A stretch of 64,000 nucleotides of DNA, from NCBI RefSeq assembly GCF_014205255.1, contig NZ_JACHNE010000001.1, positions 8,060,001 to 8,124,000 on the forward strand, read 5' to 3'. The position numbers were made by a program, and so were the translations under genes. Numbering within the stretch: position 1 is the stretch's first letter; each line of letters opens with the position of its first letter. Of this stretch, positions 18,252-26,498 are shown piece after piece. This DNA is from Streptomyces caelestis (GTDB taxonomy: Bacteria; Actinomycetota; Actinomycetes; Streptomycetales; Streptomycetaceae). Under the pieces are notes generated by a model. That model was not told the origin of the DNA. It saw only the letters and a program-made list of their open reading frames with translations, and searched no databases.

Positions 18252-21200
18252 TCAGACGTTGCGGCGGTACTGGCCGCCCACCTCGAAGAAGGCTTCGGTG
18301 ATCTGCTGGAGCGAGCAGACCCGGGTGGCGTCCATGAGGACGGCGAAGACGTTGCGGCCGCTCGTCGCCGCATCCTTGAGAGCGGCCAGGGCGTCGTGGG
18401 CCTCGTCGCGGTGGCGCGTGTGGAAGTCCCGCACGCGCTCCAGCTGGGACTGCTTCTCCTCCTCGGTGGCCCGGGCGAGTTCGAGCTCCACAGGCCGGCT
18501 GTCGCCGCCGGGGCGGAGGAAGGTGTTGACGCCGATGATGGGCAGGGTGCCGTCGTGCTTGCGCTGCTCGTACAGCATCGACTCGTCCTGGATGCGGCCC
18601 CGCTGGTAGCCGGTCTCCATCGCGCCCAGGACGCCACCGCGCTCGCTGATCCGCTCGAACTCCTGGAGCACGGCCTCCTCCACCAGGTCCGTGAGTTCGT
18701 CGATGATGAACGACCCCTGCAGGGGGTTCTCGTTCATCGCCAGGCCCCACTCGCGGTTGATGACGAGCTGGATCGCCAGCGCCCGCCGGACCGACTCCTC
18801 GGACGGGGTCGTGACGGCCTCGTCGTAGGCGTTGGTGTGCAGCGAGTTGGCGTTGTCGTAGATGGCCGTGAGGGCCTGCAGGGTGGTGCGGATGTCGTTG
18901 AAATCCATCTCCTGGGCGTGCAGGGAGCGTCCGGAGGTCTGGACGTGGTACTTCAGCTTCTGACTGCGTTCGCCCGCCCCGTACTTCTCCTTCATCGCGA
19001 CGGCCCAGACACGGCGGGCGACCCGGCCGAGGACGGAGTACTCGGGGTCCATGCCGTTGGAGAAGAAGAAGGACAGGTTCGGGGCGAAGTCGTCTATGTG
19101 CATGCCCCGGGCGAGGTACGCCTCGACGTAGGTGAAGCCGTTGGCGAGGGTGAAGGCGAGCTGGCTGATGGGGTTCGCGCCGGCTTCGGCGATGTGGTAG
19201 CCGGAGATGGACACCGAGTAGAAGTTGCGGACCTTGTGCGCGATGAACCACTCCTGGATGTCGGCCATCATCCGCAGGGAGAACTCGGTGGAGAACAGGC
19301 AGGTGTTCTGGCCCTGGTCCTCCTTGAGGATGTCGGCCTGCACGGTGCCGCGCACGTTCGCGAGCGCGCGGGCCCGCAGCTCGGCCGCCTCCTCCGGCGA
19401 CGGGTCACGGCCCTCGGCGGCTCGGAACCCTTCCGTCTGCTGGTCGATGGCCGTGTTGAGGAAGAACGCCAGGATCGTCGGCGCCGGTCCGTTGATCGTC
19501 ATGGAGACCGAGGTCGTGGGCGCGACCAGGTCGAAGCCGTCGTAGAGGGCCTTCATGTCCGCGAGCGTGGCCACCGACACGCCGGACGTGCCGACCTTGC
19601 CGTAGATGTCGGGGCGTTCGTCCGGGTCCCGGCCGTAGAGCGTGACCGAGTCGAAGGCGGTGGACAGGCGGGTGGCCGGCTGGCCCTCGGAGAGCAGCTT
19701 GAAGCGCCGGTTCGTGCGGAACGGATCGCCCTCACCGGCGAACATCCGCGCCGGGTCCTCGCCGTCGCGCTTGAAGGGGAACGCCCCGGCCGTGAAGGGG
19801 AAGTAGCCGGGCAGGTTCTCCCCGCGCCAGAAGCGCACCAGCTCCCCGTGGTCGGTGAAGCGGGGCAGGGCGACGCGCGGAACCTTGTTGCCGGACAGGG
19901 ACTCGCGGGTCAGCTCGGTGCGGATCTCCTTGTCCCGGACCTTCACCACCTGCTCGTCTCCGGAGTAGGAGGCGATGACGGCGGGCCAGTTCCCGATCTG
20001 CTCCGCGACCTGGTGCGGGAGCTGCCTGCGGGCGTCCTCGAGGAGCGAGCGCACGTTCGCCGCGTCGGAGCCCGCCTCGACGAGCTCGTCCCTGACCGCC
20101 TCCAGACGCTGCACCCGCCTGGCCGCCTCGGCCAGTCGCGCGGTCTCGGCGTGGTACGCGCGGACCGTGTCGGTGATCTCGGCGAGGTAGCGCACCCGGC
20201 CCGGGGGCACCACCTGCCGGATGCCGGAGGAGTGGCGTACCCCGACCGGCGCCAGCGCCCCCTCGGACAGCGGCAGTCCCTTCTCGGCGAGGCACGTCTT
20301 CAGGTGCTGGTAGAGCGCGGTGACACCGTCGTCGTTGAACGTCGCCGCCGACGTGCCGTACACCGGCATGTCCTCGGGCCGCATGCCGAACGCCTCGCGG
20401 TTGCGGACCAGTTGGCGGCCGACATCGCGCAATGCGTCCTGCGCGCCGCGCCGCTCGAACTTGTTGATCGCCACGACGTCGGCGAAGTCGAGCATGTCGA
20501 TCTTCTCCAACTGCGAGGCGGCACCGAACTCCGGTGTCATCACGTACAGCGAGGTGTCGACGAACGGCACGATCGCCGCGTCTCCCTGGCCGATGCCCGG
20601 CGTCTCCACGATCACCAGGTCGAACCCGGCGGCCTTGACCACGTCGATGACGTCGGACAGGTGCTCGGGCAGCTCGCGACTGCCACGGGTGGCCAGGCTG
20701 CGGAAGAAGACGCGGTTGCCGTCGAGGGAGTTCATGCGGATCCGGTCGCCGAGCAGTGCTCCGCCGCCGCGGCGGCGGGTCGGGTCGACCGCGATCACGG
20801 CGATCCGCAGTTTGTCCCGCTGGTCGATGCGGAAGCGGCGTACGAGCTCGTCCGTCAGTGACGACTTGCCCGAGCCGCCCGTGCCGGTGATGCCGAGCAC
20901 CGGCATGACCCGCGCCGCGGCGGCGGCCCGCAGGTGCGCCAGGAGATCGGGGGACAGCTTGCCCAGTTCCGCGCCGGTGAGGGCGCGGGCGATCGCGAAC
21001 CGGTCGCCGGCGAGCACGGCGGACGCGTCGGCGGGCTTGCCGTCCCAGAGGTCGAAGTCGCAGTCCCGCACGACCGAGTTGACCATCCCGGCCAGGCCCA
21101 TCCGCTGCCCGTCCTCGGGGGAGAAGATGGTCACCCCGCCGACGCGCAGCCGGGCGATCTCCTCGGGCACGATGACGCCGCCTCCGCCGCCCACCACACG

Positions 21201-21479
21201 GATGTGGTCGGCTCCCGCCGCGCGCAGCGACTCGACCAGGTACTCGAAGTACTCCACGTGCCCGCCCTGGTACGACGAGACGGCGACACCGTGGGCGTCC
21301 TCCTCCAGAGCGGCGTCCACGACCTCCCGCACCGACCGGTTATGTCCGAGGTGGATCACCTCGGCGCCCTGGGACTGGAAGATGCGCCGCATGATGTTGA
21401 TCGACGCGTCATGCCCGTCGAACAGAGCCGAGGCCGTGACCAGGCGGACAGGATGCACGGGGCGGTGCAGATCGCTCAT
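18252..21479 (-). CDS. icmF: Fused isobutyryl-CoA mutase IcmF
   Basis: This 1,075-residue protein has the full IcmF architecture. An N-terminal B12-binding domain (DGHDASINIMRRIF supplies the lower-ligand His) is followed by a MeaI-type G-protein chaperone with Walker A GITGTGGSGKSSLTDE (~residue 205), then the large substrate-binding TIM-barrel mutase domain. It interconverts isobutyryl-CoA and n-butyryl-CoA with adenosylcobalamin, linking valine catabolism to butyryl/ethylmalonyl-CoA polyketide precursors. The start at 21479 was chosen over upstream ATGs because the family begins VRLVTASALFDGHD. A perfect 18-bp palindrome lies 48 bp upstream. Confidence 0.95.
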   Translation of the reverse strand: MSDLHRPVHPVRLVTASALFDGHDASINIMRRIFQSQGAEVIHLGHNRSVREVVDAALEEDAHGVAVSSYQGGHVEYFEYLVESLRAAGADHIRVVGGGGGVIVPEEIARLRVGGVTIFSPEDGQRMGLAGMVNSVVRDCDFDLWDGKPADASAVLAGDRFAIARALTGAELGKLSPDLLAHLRAAAAARVMPVLGITGTGGSGKSSLTDELVRRFRIDQRDKLRIAVIAVDPTRRRGGGALLGDRIRMNSLDGNRVFFRSLATRGSRELPEHLSDVIDVVKAAGFDLVIVETPGIGQGDAAIVPFVDTSLYVMTPEFGAASQLEKIDMLDFADVVAINKFERRGAQDALRDVGRQLVRNREAFGMRPEDMPVYGTSAATFNDDGVTALYQHLKTCLAEKGLPLSEGALAPVGVRHSSGIRQVVPPGRVRYLAEITDTVRAYHAETARLAEAARRVQRLEAVRDELVEAGSDAANVRSLLEDARRQLPHQVAEQIGNWPAVIASYSGDEQVVKVRDKEIRTELTRESLSGNKVPRVALPRFTDHGELVRFWRGENLPGYFPFTAGAFPFKRDGEDPARMFAGEGDPFRTNRRFKLLSEGQPATRLSTAFDSVTLYGRDPDERPDIYGKVGTSGVSVATLADMKALYDGFDLVAPTTSVSMTINGPAPTILAFFLNTAIDQQTEGFRAAEGRDPSPEEAAELRARALANVRGTVQADILKEDQGQNTCLFSTEFSLRMMADIQEWFIAHKVRNFYSVSISGYHIAEAGANPISQLAFTLANGFTYVEAYLARGMHIDDFAPNLSFFFSNGMDPEYSVLGRVARRVWAVAMKEKYGAGERSQKLKYHVQTSGRSLHAQEMDFNDIRTTLQALTAIYDNANSLHTNAYDEAVTTPSEESVRRALAIQLVINREWGLAMNENPLQGSFIIDELTDLVEEAVLQEFERISERGGVLGAMETGYQRGRIQDESMLYEQRKHDGTLPIIGVNTFLRPGGDSRPVELELARATEEEKQSQLERVRDFHTRHRDEAHDALAALKDAATSGRNVFAVLMDATRVCSLQQITEAFFEVGGQYRRNV

Positions 21480-21526
21480 GGGGGCCTTCCCGGGCAGGGC
21501 GGTGGGGGTGCTGCTGACGTAAGAGA

Positions 21527-21544
21527 TACTAGGACGTCCTAGTA
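21527..21544. promoter_or_regulatory. Perfect palindromic operator upstream of icmF
   Basis: TACTAGGACGTCCTAGTA is a perfect 18-bp palindrome located 48-65 bp upstream of the icmF start codon. Its AT-containing outer arms stand out from the GC-rich surroundings. It has the size and position of a TetR-family dimer site, as found for acyl-CoA-sensing regulators. No regulator gene is adjacent, so it would act in trans. Confidence 0.8.
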
Positions 21545-21565
21545 AATTGCTGGGGGTGATCGCCA

Positions 21566-21730
21566 TCACAGGTCGAGAACGAGGCGAGGCCCGCGCGAGC
21601 GGGAGACGCAGATCAGCAAGGTGTCGCCGGCGGCCCGCTCGTCCTCGGTGAGCGGTCAGTCGCGGTGGTCGGGCTCGCCGTCGAGTACGTCACCGTTGAC
21701 GCCGGCAGTCCCGGCATGCGCCTCGCCGCC
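21566..21730 (-). pseudogene. Phthalate-dioxygenase-reductase (VanB-type) C-terminal remnant
   Basis: The minus strand reads DVLDGEPDHRD, an in-frame TGA, then PLTEDERAAGDTLLICVSRS and a family-typical end GPRLVLDL. This is the 2Fe-2S ferredoxin tail of VanB-like oxidoreductases. In the segment before it (GEAHAGTAG), the iron-sulfur cysteines of the CxxxxCxxC motif are all replaced. With an internal stop, no start and no FMN/NAD domains, it is dead. Confidence 0.75.
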
Positions 21731-22398
21731 CGCGAGCCGCGCAGATCCGCGGGGCGCTCGGCATCTCGGCCGCCGACGCCCCGCTGGCCCGCCTGTTCCG
21801 GGAGGTGCGGCCGTTCCGTATCTACGACGGCCCGTCGGAGACCCACCGTCTCGCCATAGCGTGCCGCGCGGTGCGGTCCCACCGGCAGCCGCGCACGGGC
21901 GTCGCCGACGGCTGATGAAGCGTCGACAGGGAGGTCGTTCAGTGGCCGCCCCCCCTGACCGCGGCTCGGCTCCAAGCGGGTGCTGACGCCGATGCGGTTC
22001 CAGGCGTTGACGGTGGCGACCGTCATGACGAGCGCCGCCAGTTGCCGGTCGTCGTAGTGGGCGGCGGCTTCGTTCCACACCTCGTCGGGGACTCCCTCCG
22101 CGTCGAGGCGGGTGGCGGCCTCGGTCAGTGCGAGCGCGGCACGTTCGGCCTGGGTGAAGAAGGGGGACTCGCGCCAGGTCACGAGGGAGAACAGCCGTTC
22201 GTCCGCTTCTCCGCCGTTCTTGGCCTGGTGACTGTGCAGGGACACACAGAAGGCGCAGCCGTTGAGCTGACTCGCCCGCAGCTTGACCAGCTCGCGCAGC
22301 GGCGCAGGCAGTGGGCTGGCCGAGAGGTACTGCTCCAGGCCCAGCATGGCCCGGTAGGCGGCGGGCTCCAGCTCGGCGAGGTCGATGCGCGGGTTCAC
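21613..22398 (-). CDS. AhpD/carboxymuconolactone decarboxylase-like protein with read-through tail
   Basis: The first ~150 residues are a CMD/AhpD-type protein. They include LVKLRASQLNGCAFCVSLHS with the CxxC redox pair and adjacent His, then LALTEAATRL and TVATVNAWNRIGVSTR. Relatives act as alkylhydroperoxide-reductase partners or decarboxylases. The family normally ends soon after NAWNRI. Here the stop is absent and translation would continue ~105 residues into Arg/Pro-rich sequence antisense to the acyl-CoA dehydrogenase remnant. The GTG start at 22398 overlaps the preceding gene's stop (GTGA). It is the last of seven coupled genes. Confidence 0.8.
   Translation of the reverse strand: MNPRIDLAELEPAAYRAMLGLEQYLSASPLPAPLRELVKLRASQLNGCAFCVSLHSHQAKNGGEADERLFSLVTWRESPFFTQAERAALALTEAATRLDAEGVPDEVWNEAAAHYDDRQLAALVMTVATVNAWNRIGVSTRLEPSRGQGGRPLNDLPVDASSAVGDARARLPVGPHRAARYGETVGLRRAVVDTERPHLPEQAGQRGVGGRDAERPADLRGSRAARRMPGLPASTVTYSTASPTTATDRSPRTSGPPATPC
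21742..21915 (+). pseudogene. Acyl-CoA dehydrogenase C-terminal remnant
   Basis: The plus strand reads QIRGALGISAADAPLARLFR then EVRPFRIYDGPSETHRLAIA, the conserved C-terminal end of acyl-CoA dehydrogenases where the flavin-contacting IYDGPSE element lies. A short unrelated tail ends at 21915. Everything upstream is missing. The remnant is antisense to the 3' extension of the AhpD-like gene. Confidence 0.8.
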
Positions 22399-22877
22399 GG
22401 GTGCTCCAGGTGATCGGCCGGCGGGCGTCGGCCGCGCGGCATCGGGTTGCTTCCGGGCGGGTGTGGCTCCTCAGCGCGCTGCTCGAACCTGACCTCGGCC
22501 TCGGGGGCGAGGCCGAGCTGCGGGCCGGTGAACCGTTCGGGCGCCGAGACGAGGATGTTGTAGTGGTTCGGGAAGTGGCAGGCGTCGAATCCCAGGACCG
22601 TCCCCACCAGGCTCCCGCCGGCCCAGACCTCGTCGCCCCGGTCGATGACCCCGGCGCATCCGATCTCCACGAAGCCCAGGAACCCGACGCGGTCGATCCG
22701 GGCACCGGTGGCGGTCTCGGTGTGGTCGGTGGTCACCAGCTCATGCACCTCCCCACGGCGGACACACCGGCTCGTGAACTCCTCCAGAGCCATTCCCCGG
22801 TCGTCACGCCGGTGGGTGAGGACCTTCACCAGCTGCCCGTACACGGCGCGCTTGGCACCGTCCTCTCCGGGTGTCAC
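22395..22877 (-). CDS. Uncharacterised small protein of the sugar-oxidation operon
   Basis: The 160-residue protein starts at a GTG overlapping the Gfo/Idh stop (GTGA). Its core reads as a beta-rich soluble domain: AVYGQLVKVLTHRRDDRGMA, GEVHELVTTDHTETATG, DRVGFLGFVEIGCAGVIDRG and TVLGFDACHFPNHYNI. It has no signal peptide or membrane segment, and a Pro/Arg-rich tail. It resembles an unnamed actinobacterial domain family (possibly DUF6917; I am not sure of the number). The conserved DACHFPNHYN region with Cys, two His and Asp could bind metal or act catalytically. It is coupled on both sides, so it probably works in the same pathway as the dehydrogenases. Confidence 0.7.
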   Translation of the reverse strand: MTPGEDGAKRAVYGQLVKVLTHRRDDRGMALEEFTSRCVRRGEVHELVTTDHTETATGARIDRVGFLGFVEIGCAGVIDRGDEVWAGGSLVGTVLGFDACHFPNHYNILVSAPERFTGPQLGLAPEAEVRFEQRAEEPHPPGSNPMPRGRRPPADHLEHP

Positions 22878-23821
22878 GGGTGGCGTACCTCCTGCCCGGT
22901 GCGGGGGCGGCCGAGGCGTTCGTGCGCGTACGCGGCGGCCACCAGCTCCAGGGCGGCCAGACCGTCGGGGCCGTTCGTGCGCCGGCCGGACAGCACGTCG
23001 GTGAAGTCCCGCAGGACGCCCACGTATTCGTGCCACAGGGACCCTTTGAACTCCGGATGACCCGCGAGCATGTCGGCACGGTCGACGGTCCCGTCGGCGA
23101 GTCGCACCTCGACCGTCTTGCACTCGCCGGGACGGGACCAGTCGAGCACCACCCGGGCGGCCGCCGCGCCGGACGAGGCGGTCAACAGCACCTGCGCCTG
23201 CCGGTCGACGCCCCGCGCATCGCGGTGCACGGTGGCCTCGGTCACCCGTACCTCTCCGAGGAACAGGCGAACGAGATCGAACGCGTTGGGCCCGTTGTCG
23301 GCGACACAGCCGCCCCCACAGCGCTCCGGGTCGAGATACCAGCGGTCCCGGCCGGCGTGTTCCTCGATCGTCTCCTCGTAGCGCACCGTCAGCGACACGA
23401 TCGGCGCGCCGGAGGCGATGCGCCGGCGGAGCGCGTCGACCTCCTTGTTGTAGCGGCGGTGGAAGGAGGTGAACAGCACGGTGCCGTTCTGCCGGGAGAG
23501 CCGCGCGAGATGGTGGCCGTCGTGCGGACGCGTGGCGAGCGGCTTCTCCACGCAGACCGCGCGTCCGGCCGCCAACGCGTCCCTGCACACCGGATAGTGC
23601 AGGTCGTTGGGCACGTTCACCACCACCGCGTCCAGGTCCGCGGCCCGCAATAGCTCACGGTGGTCGCGGTAGCGCGGCACCTGCGCCGGTGCGGCGGCGA
23701 GCCGGTTCTCGTCGGTGTCGCACACCGCCACCAGCCGCGCGCACCCGGCGCTTTCCAGCGCGGCCAGGTAGAAGCGGGAGATGACACCGAGGCCGATGAG
23801 GCCGATGCGGGGAAGCGTCAT
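22874..23821 (-). CDS. Gfo/Idh/MocA-family oxidoreductase (second)
   Basis: The 315-residue protein has an N-terminal Rossmann fold (IGLIGLGVISRFYLAALE), the family hallmark CVEKPLATRP with the catalytic-site Lys (~residue 95), and a C-terminal alpha/beta domain with GGGCVADNGPNAFDLVRLF. Its Asn replaces the His often found in that active-site segment. The family oxidises or reduces a ring hydroxyl/keto group of sugars or inositols with NAD(P). It is the fifth gene of the seven-gene operon, with ATGA/GTGA overlaps on both sides. Two Gfo/Idh enzymes beside two DegT aminotransferases suggest keto-sugar formation for transamination. Confidence 0.9.
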   Translation of the reverse strand: MTLPRIGLIGLGVISRFYLAALESAGCARLVAVCDTDENRLAAAPAQVPRYRDHRELLRAADLDAVVVNVPNDLHYPVCRDALAAGRAVCVEKPLATRPHDGHHLARLSRQNGTVLFTSFHRRYNKEVDALRRRIASGAPIVSLTVRYEETIEEHAGRDRWYLDPERCGGGCVADNGPNAFDLVRLFLGEVRVTEATVHRDARGVDRQAQVLLTASSGAAAARVVLDWSRPGECKTVEVRLADGTVDRADMLAGHPEFKGSLWHEYVGVLRDFTDVLSGRRTNGPDGLAALELVAAAYAHERLGRPRTGQEVRHP

Positions 23822-25047
23822 GCCGGGCTCCCCGCCTCTGCGGGCCGGACGGGTTCCGGGAAGCCGAGACCGCTGGCCTGTGCCAGGTCGAGCATCTCCC
23901 GGTGCAGGGCCGGCTCCAGCGGGACGCCGTGAGCGCGCCGCTCCCGGGAGCGGGCGTCCTCCGGCCAGCCGGGATAGCGCACCGGTTCGTCCGCCCGGAC
24001 CGGCGGACAGCCGAGGAGGGCACCGAACAAGTCGGCCGCGTCGGCGCGGAACTCCGCCTCGGGCCTGAGACGCCCGGGGGCGACGGCCAGCATGAAGCAG
24101 CCGATGTCATCGTCGGGGCCGGCCGGCCCCGCTGTCTCCTCCCGCGGGCCGATTCCTGCTCCGGGGACGAGTGCGGACAGCACCTCGACCAGCAGACCGA
24201 GCCCGAAGCCCTTGTACGCGCCGGTGTCGGGGTCACCGCCGAGCCAGCGCAGGTGTGCCCGGCCGCGGTCGAAGGCGGCCGGGTCGGTCACCGGCGCACC
24301 GGCGTCGTCCTGCAGCCAACCCGCGGGCACGCTCTGCCCGGCGCGTGCGGCGGCCCGGACCCTGCCGGTGGGAGCAACCGTGGTGGCCATGTCCAGGACG
24401 AACGGCGGCCGGTCGCCGGCCGGGGCGGCCAGCGCGAGCGGATTCGTGCCCAGCATGGGAGCCCGTCCGCCGACCGGGCGGACGATCCGCTGCCGGCCGC
24501 AGTTGGCGGTGACCAGGCCCACCATGTGGTGCCGGACCGCGCGCAGGGCATGGTGGCCCGCGCAGCCGAAGTGCGTGGCTCCCCGCACCGAGACCATGCC
24601 GACCCCGTACCGGCGGGCGCGCTCCACCGCCAGGTCCATCGCCTCGGTGGCGGCCCACAGCCCGAGCGCCCGGCGGGCGTCGAGGAGCACCGAGGCACCG
24701 TGGTCGGCGACGATGCGCGGCTCCGCGTGCGGGTCGCAGCGGCCCGAATCGAGCAACGGGAGGTAGAGCCGGGTGAGGTTGGTGACGCCGTGACTGGTGA
24801 AGCCCGTCAGGTCGCCGTGGCACAGTGCCTCCGCGGCGGTGCCCGCCCGGTCCTCGGGCAGTCCCCTGGCGCGGAGGACCCGCGTCACGAACGCGAGGAG
24901 GTCCGGGTACGGCACCCGGACGGCGACGTCGCCGGCAGTGCCGGAGGCCTCCGGCGGGACGACGCACGGTCCGGAACGGGATCTCGCGGCAGCCGGGGCG
25001 GTCGCGTCTGCGGAGGCCGTGGAGGTGGAGGGAACTGTCGAGGTCAT
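23818..25047 (-). CDS. Ldh2-family malate/lactate-type dehydrogenase
   Basis: The 409-residue protein belongs to the Ldh2/YiaK/ComC family, whose fold is unrelated to classical LDH. It has GTAAEALCHGDLTGFTSHGV with the family Asp and catalytic His, VSVRGATHFGCAGHHAL, the nucleotide-proximal GTNPLALAAPAGDRPPFVLD and the C-terminal GAYKGFGLGLLVEVL. Members reduce 2-keto acids, imines such as piperideine-2-carboxylate, or diketo-sugar acids with NAD(P)H. The N-terminus carries ~40 extra Ala/Ser/Pro-rich residues. It is coupled by ATGA to both neighbours. The substrate is probably a 2-keto acid or cyclic imine intermediate. Confidence 0.9.
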   Translation of the reverse strand: MTSTVPSTSTASADATAPAAARSRSGPCVVPPEASGTAGDVAVRVPYPDLLAFVTRVLRARGLPEDRAGTAAEALCHGDLTGFTSHGVTNLTRLYLPLLDSGRCDPHAEPRIVADHGASVLLDARRALGLWAATEAMDLAVERARRYGVGMVSVRGATHFGCAGHHALRAVRHHMVGLVTANCGRQRIVRPVGGRAPMLGTNPLALAAPAGDRPPFVLDMATTVAPTGRVRAAARAGQSVPAGWLQDDAGAPVTDPAAFDRGRAHLRWLGGDPDTGAYKGFGLGLLVEVLSALVPGAGIGPREETAGPAGPDDDIGCFMLAVAPGRLRPEAEFRADAADLFGALLGCPPVRADEPVRYPGWPEDARSRERRAHGVPLEPALHREMLDLAQASGLGFPEPVRPAEAGSPA

Positions 25048-26498
25048 CGAGGAGAGATCCTGTCCGCGGCCGCGTCGGGCACGGCAGCTGAGTGAGCGTG
25101 AGAGGGGTCGCCGGCACCGCCGCCGGGCGGCCCGTGGCGGACCCGGGCGACGAGAATGCGGGCGATCTCGTCGGCGTACCGGTCGAGGTCGTCCAGGTCG
25201 ACGTACTCGCCGGCGGCGTGCGCGTGGTTGGTGTCCAGGTCGCCGGGGCCGAAGACCGCCGTGTAGCTGTCGGGTACGTCCGCCATCCAGATCGCGTCGC
25301 AGGTGAAGGCCGGCTCCTCGTCGGGCCAGCGCACCAGGCCCGCGCGCTGTTCCAGCAGTTCCTCGGCCCACGGCGCGCGGCCTCGGCCGTCCAGCGCGGG
25401 CAGGCCGCGTTTGTGCCAGTGCAGGGACGTGATCCGTGCCGCGTCCAGGGCCGTCCTGGCCAGGTCGGGGATGCCGGCGGCGCCGGAGGCGAAGTCGGCG
25501 AGTGCCTCGCGCAGCGCCTGCTCCAGCGCGGCCTCGGCGGCTCGGCCGGCCGGCCGTGACCCGTAGGAGATGTTGAGCAGCAGCCGGCCGGTGCCGTAGA
25601 CCCGGTTGTGCCGTTCGCCGGTGTGCAGGCCGGCCACGCACACCCTGCCGTCGCCGATCCGCGGCGGCAGGGCTCGGGCCAGGTAGTGGCCGATGTGTCC
25701 GAGCAGCACGGTCGCGTTGTGGCCGGCTTCGGGGCGGTCGTCCACGGCGTCCTCTCCCTCGACGCGGACCAGGGCCGTCATGGATGCCGTCGAGCGGGGC
25801 AGGAAGCGGTGCCCGGTGGGCTCGCAGAACAGGTTGAGCCCGCCGGTGAACCCGTCCTCCACCAGCGGCCTGGTGCCGAACGTGCCCATGGCACCGCCTT
25901 CTTCCCCGGCGACTGCCTGGACGAGCACACCGATCCGGCTGCCGAGGGCCGGCTCGGCGGCGCGAGCGGCCCGGATGCCGGCGAGCAGGGCGACGGCGGG
26001 GCCCTTGGCGTCGACCGCTCCCCGGCCGGTGAAACGCCGGCCGTCGAAGCGGGCCGGCCACCAGCCGGCGACCGTGTCCAGGTGGACGTTGAACATCACC
26101 GTGTCCCGGCGCGGGAGTTCGGGGCCGAGGCGCAGCACCAGGCTGGGCTGCCGGGCCAGGAACGTCTCGTCCCGCGCCGCCTCCCGGACCGTGAGCGGCA
26201 CGTCGTCCCGGCGCAGCGCCGCCGGATCGGGCGGGGCGTGGCGCAGCACTCTCAGACCGATCGCCGCGGCGGCCGTCGCGTAGGCCCGCCCGGCTTCCCG
26301 AAGGCGAGCGGCGGGACCGTCGGGGCCGGTCTCCAGCGGCCCGGCCGTGGGAGTGGCGAGCAGATCGAGCAGCAGGTCGTGATCGGCCGGCGTCAATCGG
26401 ACGGGAGGAGAAGGGGCCGCGGGAGGTGGCAGGGCCGCGGAAGGGGGCACGGCGGCGGGTGCGGCCGGGAAGGGAGGCCGGGACGGGACGTCAGCCAT
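25044..26498 (-). CDS. M20-family metallo-amidohydrolase (ArgE/DapE-like)
   Basis: The 484-residue protein shows the dinuclear-metal ligands and catalytic residues of M20: NVHLDTVAGWW (His, Asp), GRGAVDAKGP (bridging Asp), AVAGEEGGAMG (catalytic Glu pair), NLFCEPTGH and a late His in LDTNHAHAAGEYVDL. A ~45-residue Ala/Pro-rich N-terminal extension precedes the domain. M20 enzymes hydrolyse N-acyl amino acids and small amides. Its start overlaps the TIM-barrel gene and its end overlaps the Ldh2 gene. In a biosynthetic setting it may remove a protecting acyl group. Confidence 0.88.
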   Translation of the reverse strand: MADVPSRPPFPAAPAAVPPSAALPPPAAPSPPVRLTPADHDLLLDLLATPTAGPLETGPDGPAARLREAGRAYATAAAAIGLRVLRHAPPDPAALRRDDVPLTVREAARDETFLARQPSLVLRLGPELPRRDTVMFNVHLDTVAGWWPARFDGRRFTGRGAVDAKGPAVALLAGIRAARAAEPALGSRIGVLVQAVAGEEGGAMGTFGTRPLVEDGFTGGLNLFCEPTGHRFLPRSTASMTALVRVEGEDAVDDRPEAGHNATVLLGHIGHYLARALPPRIGDGRVCVAGLHTGERHNRVYGTGRLLLNISYGSRPAGRAAEAALEQALREALADFASGAAGIPDLARTALDAARITSLHWHKRGLPALDGRGRAPWAEELLEQRAGLVRWPDEEPAFTCDAIWMADVPDSYTAVFGPGDLDTNHAHAAGEYVDLDDLDRYADEIARILVARVRHGPPGGGAGDPSHAHSAAVPDAAADRISPR

